Shown piece by piece: positions 7,233-9,768 of a stretch of 9,768 nt of DNA. Within the stretch, counting starts at the first letter, position 1. Every line of letters starts with the position of its first letter. A program made the position numbers and the translations under genes. The DNA comes from Candidatus Lambdaproteobacteria bacterium (GTDB taxonomy: Bacteria; SAR324; NAC60-12). The notes under the pieces were generated by a model that worked only from the letters and a program-made list of their open reading frames with translations, had not been told where the DNA came from and made no database searches. The DNA is taken from assembly GCA_012964265.1 (NCBI GenBank), contig DTUH01000197.1:1-9768 (forward strand), read 5' to 3'.

Positions 7233-7314
7233 CTGGAGGTCATTGTGAAATACACACTTCAATCATCTCATAATTGCAAGCCACATTAAAGATGGAATAA
7301 ATAATTTTGGTTGA

Positions 7315-9621
7315 TTATGCTTTAAAAAAACTAAAACCACGCAAGCGCAGGGAATTCATTACGACGGAAACAGAACTGAACGCCATTGCTCCTGCAGCGA
7401 GCATCGGATGCAAAGCAGGTCCCCCGAAAGGCACGAGTAACCCGGCTGCAACCGGAATTCCGATAACGTTGTAACCAAAGGCCCAAAAAAGGTTTTGACG
7501 AATGTTCCGTAAAGTCGCGCGGCTGAGCCGCAATGCATCGGCGACATGACGCAAATCATTTTTCATCAGCACCACATCCGACGTTTCCAGTGCCACATCG
7601 GTTCCGGAACCCATTGCGATTCCGACATCCGCCTGAGCCAACGCCGGAGCGTCGTTGATTCCGTCGCCGATCATACCCACACGCTGACCTTGTGACTGAT
7701 ATTGTTTTACAATTTTAGATTTATCTTCAGGAAGAACTCCGAAATGAATTTTCGTAATTCCGGTTTTTGATGCTACCGCTTCCGCTGAACTTTGCTGATC
7801 TCCTGTCAACATTACAACTTCCAAACCCAATTCCTGAAATTTCCGGACGGCTTCCGCGCTTTCCGGACGAGCCTCGTCCGCTAAACAAATAACGCCTATT
7901 AATTTTCCATCAACGGCTACAAAAATCGGAGTGTTTCCAGCAGAAATCTGTTTTGCTAAATTTTCCGGAACCTCGGAAAAAACATTTTCCGCACGCATCA
8001 ATGCCGGATTGCCTACGAAAACTTCCGGATTATCCGGTGCATATTTTCCTCCGCAAACTGCTTTGACGCCAAATCCGGTTTGTGCTTCAAATGCGGTAAT
8101 TTCCGGTAGATTAAAATTTGCTTCCAAATTCTGCTTTTCCGCTTCGGCAACAACAGCCCGTCCCAGGGGATGTTCCGAACCTTGCTCAACAGCCGCAGCG
8201 AATCTTAGAACCTCCGCTGCATCCGGAATTGGATCTTCCGATTTGTTTTCGGCAACCAGAATCTGTGTGACTTGTGGACGACCTTCCGTGAGTGTTCCGG
8301 TTTTGTCCAGAATGAGAGTGTCCAACCGGTGTGCGGCTTCGAGTGCCGGAGCATTCCGGAATAAAATTCCGTGCTGCGCACCGGTTCCGGTACCAACCAT
8401 AATCGCAATCGGCGTGGCCAAACCCAAAGCGCAAGGACAGGCAATCACCAAAACCGCGACCGTGTAGCCTAAAATTTCATTTGCGGATGCTCCGGAATAC
8501 CACCAGAAAAATCCGGTCAGTGCCGCAATTACTAAAACCACCGGAACAAATACCCCAGCGACCTGATCTGCCAAACGGGCGACAGGCGCCTTGGCAAGTT
8601 GCGCGTTTTCAACCAGACTAATAATTCGTGCCAGGGTAGTTTCGCCGCCAACTCGTTTCACACGAATCGTGAGCAGGCCGTTGGTGTTGAGCGTACCTCC
8701 GGTAACTTCTGAAGCCTCAGAACCGGACTTTCCGGACGTTTTTTCAACCGGTACCGGTTCACCGGTCAGCATCGATTCATCCACATAACTGCAACCTTCG
8801 ACAACGATTCCATCCGCAGGAATAATGCTTCCCGGACGTACCCGCAACACATCTCCGGGAAGTACCAAATCGATGGAAATGTTCGATTCTTTTCCTTCAT
8901 GCACGAGCACAGCTTCTTTGGGACGCAACTTTAACAACGAACTGATGGCTGCGGAAGCACGGCTGCGGCTTTTTGCTTCGAGTGATTTTCCCAGCAAAAT
9001 GAGTGCGATAATCACACCTGCTGTTTCAAAATAAAAACCTTCCGCGTTCAGTTGTGTACCGAATAAATTCCACAAACTGAAACCGACTGCCGCCGCGGTT
9101 CCCATGGCAACGAGTGTGTCCATGTTCGGATTGCGGCGCAAAAAAGTTGTAAATCCTTTGGTGTAAAAATCACGTCCTGCCCAAATCACCGGCAAAGTCA
9201 GCAGCAATTGAATCAGTCCGTAACGCAGGGGTTCCGTTTCCGGAGCAAACCAGGCGGGAAGTGAAAAACCCAGCATCGGCCCCATGGCCAGCAAAACCAG
9301 CGGCACAGTAAATCCAAATGCTAACCACATTTTTTTGCGGAATTTCAAATACTCCTGTTCAGACTGCTCCGAAGGTTCGGGAACGTCATCCGAATCTTTC
9401 AGGCGACGCGCTTCAAATCCTGCGGATTCAACCGCGGATTCCAATTCCGAGGGATTCGCAATTTCCGGATTGTAATGAACGGCTGCCCGGTTCAGTGCAA
9501 AATTGACTTCCGCCAATTCAACACCACCTACACTCCCCAGAGCTTTTTCAACCGAAATCACACATCCGGCGCAGGTCATACCCTGAATATCTAAATTTAT
9601 CACCTGTACTTCTTGTTGCAT
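7315..9621 (-). CDS. copA: Copper(I)-translocating P-type ATPase
   Basis: P1B-1 ATPase that exports Cu+ across the inner membrane, powered by ATP. The 768 residues contain one N-terminal heavy-metal-associated domain (about 5-72) with the Cu-binding GMTCAGC (C17, C20). Eight membrane spans are expected: hydrophobic stretches lie near 98-118, 134-148, 168-187, 200-212, 355-373, 384-408, 711-731 and 738-757. The actuator loop has TGEP (286-289). Membrane metal site: CPC (395-397), YN (717-718) and MAFSS (746-750), the combination that marks Cu+/Ag+ specificity. Phosphorylation site DKTGT has D439; the nucleotide-binding site has SEHP (482-485); the hinge is GDGINDAP (652-659). The ATG at 9621 is chosen because GGAGG lies 5 bases upstream and the metal-binding domain begins at once. 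The frame stays open to an ATG at 9741, which would add 40 residues without family resemblance. No copper chaperone or regulator gene is in the window. Confidence 0.96.
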   Translation of the reverse strand: MQQEVQVINLDIQGMTCAGCVISVEKALGSVGGVELAEVNFALNRAAVHYNPEIANPSELESAVESAGFEARRLKDSDDVPEPSEQSEQEYLKFRKKMWLAFGFTVPLVLLAMGPMLGFSLPAWFAPETEPLRYGLIQLLLTLPVIWAGRDFYTKGFTTFLRRNPNMDTLVAMGTAAAVGFSLWNLFGTQLNAEGFYFETAGVIIALILLGKSLEAKSRSRASAAISSLLKLRPKEAVLVHEGKESNISIDLVLPGDVLRVRPGSIIPADGIVVEGCSYVDESMLTGEPVPVEKTSGKSGSEASEVTGGTLNTNGLLTIRVKRVGGETTLARIISLVENAQLAKAPVARLADQVAGVFVPVVLVIAALTGFFWWYSGASANEILGYTVAVLVIACPCALGLATPIAIMVGTGTGAQHGILFRNAPALEAAHRLDTLILDKTGTLTEGRPQVTQILVAENKSEDPIPDAAEVLRFAAAVEQGSEHPLGRAVVAEAEKQNLEANFNLPEITAFEAQTGFGVKAVCGGKYAPDNPEVFVGNPALMRAENVFSEVPENLAKQISAGNTPIFVAVDGKLIGVICLADEARPESAEAVRKFQELGLEVVMLTGDQQSSAEAVASKTGITKIHFGVLPEDKSKIVKQYQSQGQRVGMIGDGINDAPALAQADVGIAMGSGTDVALETSDVVLMKNDLRHVADALRLSRATLRNIRQNLFWAFGYNVIGIPVAAGLLVPFGGPALHPMLAAGAMAFSSVSVVMNSLRLRGFSFFKA

Positions 9622-9626
9622 TTTAT

Positions 9627-9631
9627 CCTCC
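9627..9631 (-). promoter_or_regulatory. Strong ribosome binding site of copA
   Basis: GGAGG on the minus strand, 5 bases before the ATG at 9621. It is the best Shine-Dalgarno match in the window and decides the copA start against in-frame ATGs further upstream. Confidence 0.8.
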
Positions 9632-9722
9632 GACATTAAAGAATCTTTGCATTCCCGATTTTGACAAATCGCATAAGAAACATTCAAACTGGGTATGGCC
9701 GCATTACACGGTAGCCTCAGGT

Positions 9723-9759
9723 TGAAACGTTTCACTGTCATATCGTTTCTATATTAGAA
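9723..9759. promoter_or_regulatory. Two palindromes upstream of copA, possible operator region
   Basis: TGAAACGTTTCA (9723-9734) is a perfect 12-bp palindrome. TTCTA and TAGAA (9747-9759) form a 5-bp inverted repeat around three bases. They lie 102 to 138 bases before the copA ATG, where a metal-responsive regulator could bind. Neither matches a CueR, CsoR or CopY operator that I recognise, and no promoter hexamers can be assigned with confidence. The remainder of 9622-9768 shows nothing definite. Confidence 0.25.
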
Positions 9760-9768
9760 TATACCTTA

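Noticed and set aside
7245..7289. 14-residue plus-strand mini-gene after GGAGGT (GTG start)
   Set aside because: The ribosome-site match is good, but the peptide is very short and unrecognisable, and nothing else supports plus-strand transcription here.
7931..8467. 178-residue plus-strand open frame opposite copA
   Set aside because: It lies fully antisense to well-conserved copA sequence including the DKTGT and CPC motifs. Its product has no recognisable domain and a composition that reflects copA codons.

Overview
All five recognisable genes lie on the minus strand, so the window reads right to left: copA (Cu+-exporting P-type ATPase), a DeaD-type DEAD-box RNA helicase, sucA (E1 of 2-oxoglutarate dehydrogenase), sucB (E2) and the N-terminal half of lpd (E3, cut by the left window edge). 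No tRNA, rRNA, CRISPR array, insertion sequence or phage gene was seen. The organism looks like a Bacteroidota or related FCB-group bacterium. This rests on the family-specific wording of SucA (N-terminal region with NFFEGFEF, and RSSTYCTDVAK) and SucB (PSPGESITEVEI), and on the patchy use of Shine-Dalgarno sites (strong at copA, modest at sucB, none visible at the helicase, sucA or lpd). This is a judgement from memory of these families, not a search result.

Layout: 9622-9768 is the leader of copA, with two short palindromes. 7315-9621 is copA. 7174-7314 is a 141-base gap with a small hairpin. 5368-7173 is the helicase. 5276-5367 is a 92-base AT-rich gap that may hold the sucA promoter. 2504-5275 is sucA. 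2376-2503 holds a 14-bp inverted repeat whose first arm overlaps the sucA stop codon. 1152-2375 is sucB. 652-1151 is an unusual 500-base insert. 1-651 is the start of lpd.

sucA, sucB and lpd encode the three subunits of one TCA-cycle complex: E1 decarboxylates 2-oxoglutarate with ThDP, E2 carries the succinyl group on a lipoyl-lysine to CoA, and E3 reoxidises the lipoamide. They are probably co-transcribed. copA and the helicase share the strand but have no functional link that I can show.

The most interesting part is the sucB-lpd spacer. It is filled almost exactly by a 494-bp unit: an array of seven 8-bp repeats starting directly after the sucB stop, a degenerate four-helix-bundle (23S rRNA intervening-sequence-protein family) gene, and a shorter array of the same octamers in inverted orientation ending 6 bases before the lpd start codon. 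In the operon transcript the two arrays can pair and loop out the gene, much as intervening sequences in 23S rRNA are organised, but here the unit sits inside a metabolic operon. The gene has no ATG and an in-frame TGA, after which the family's C-terminal helix continues to a second stop.
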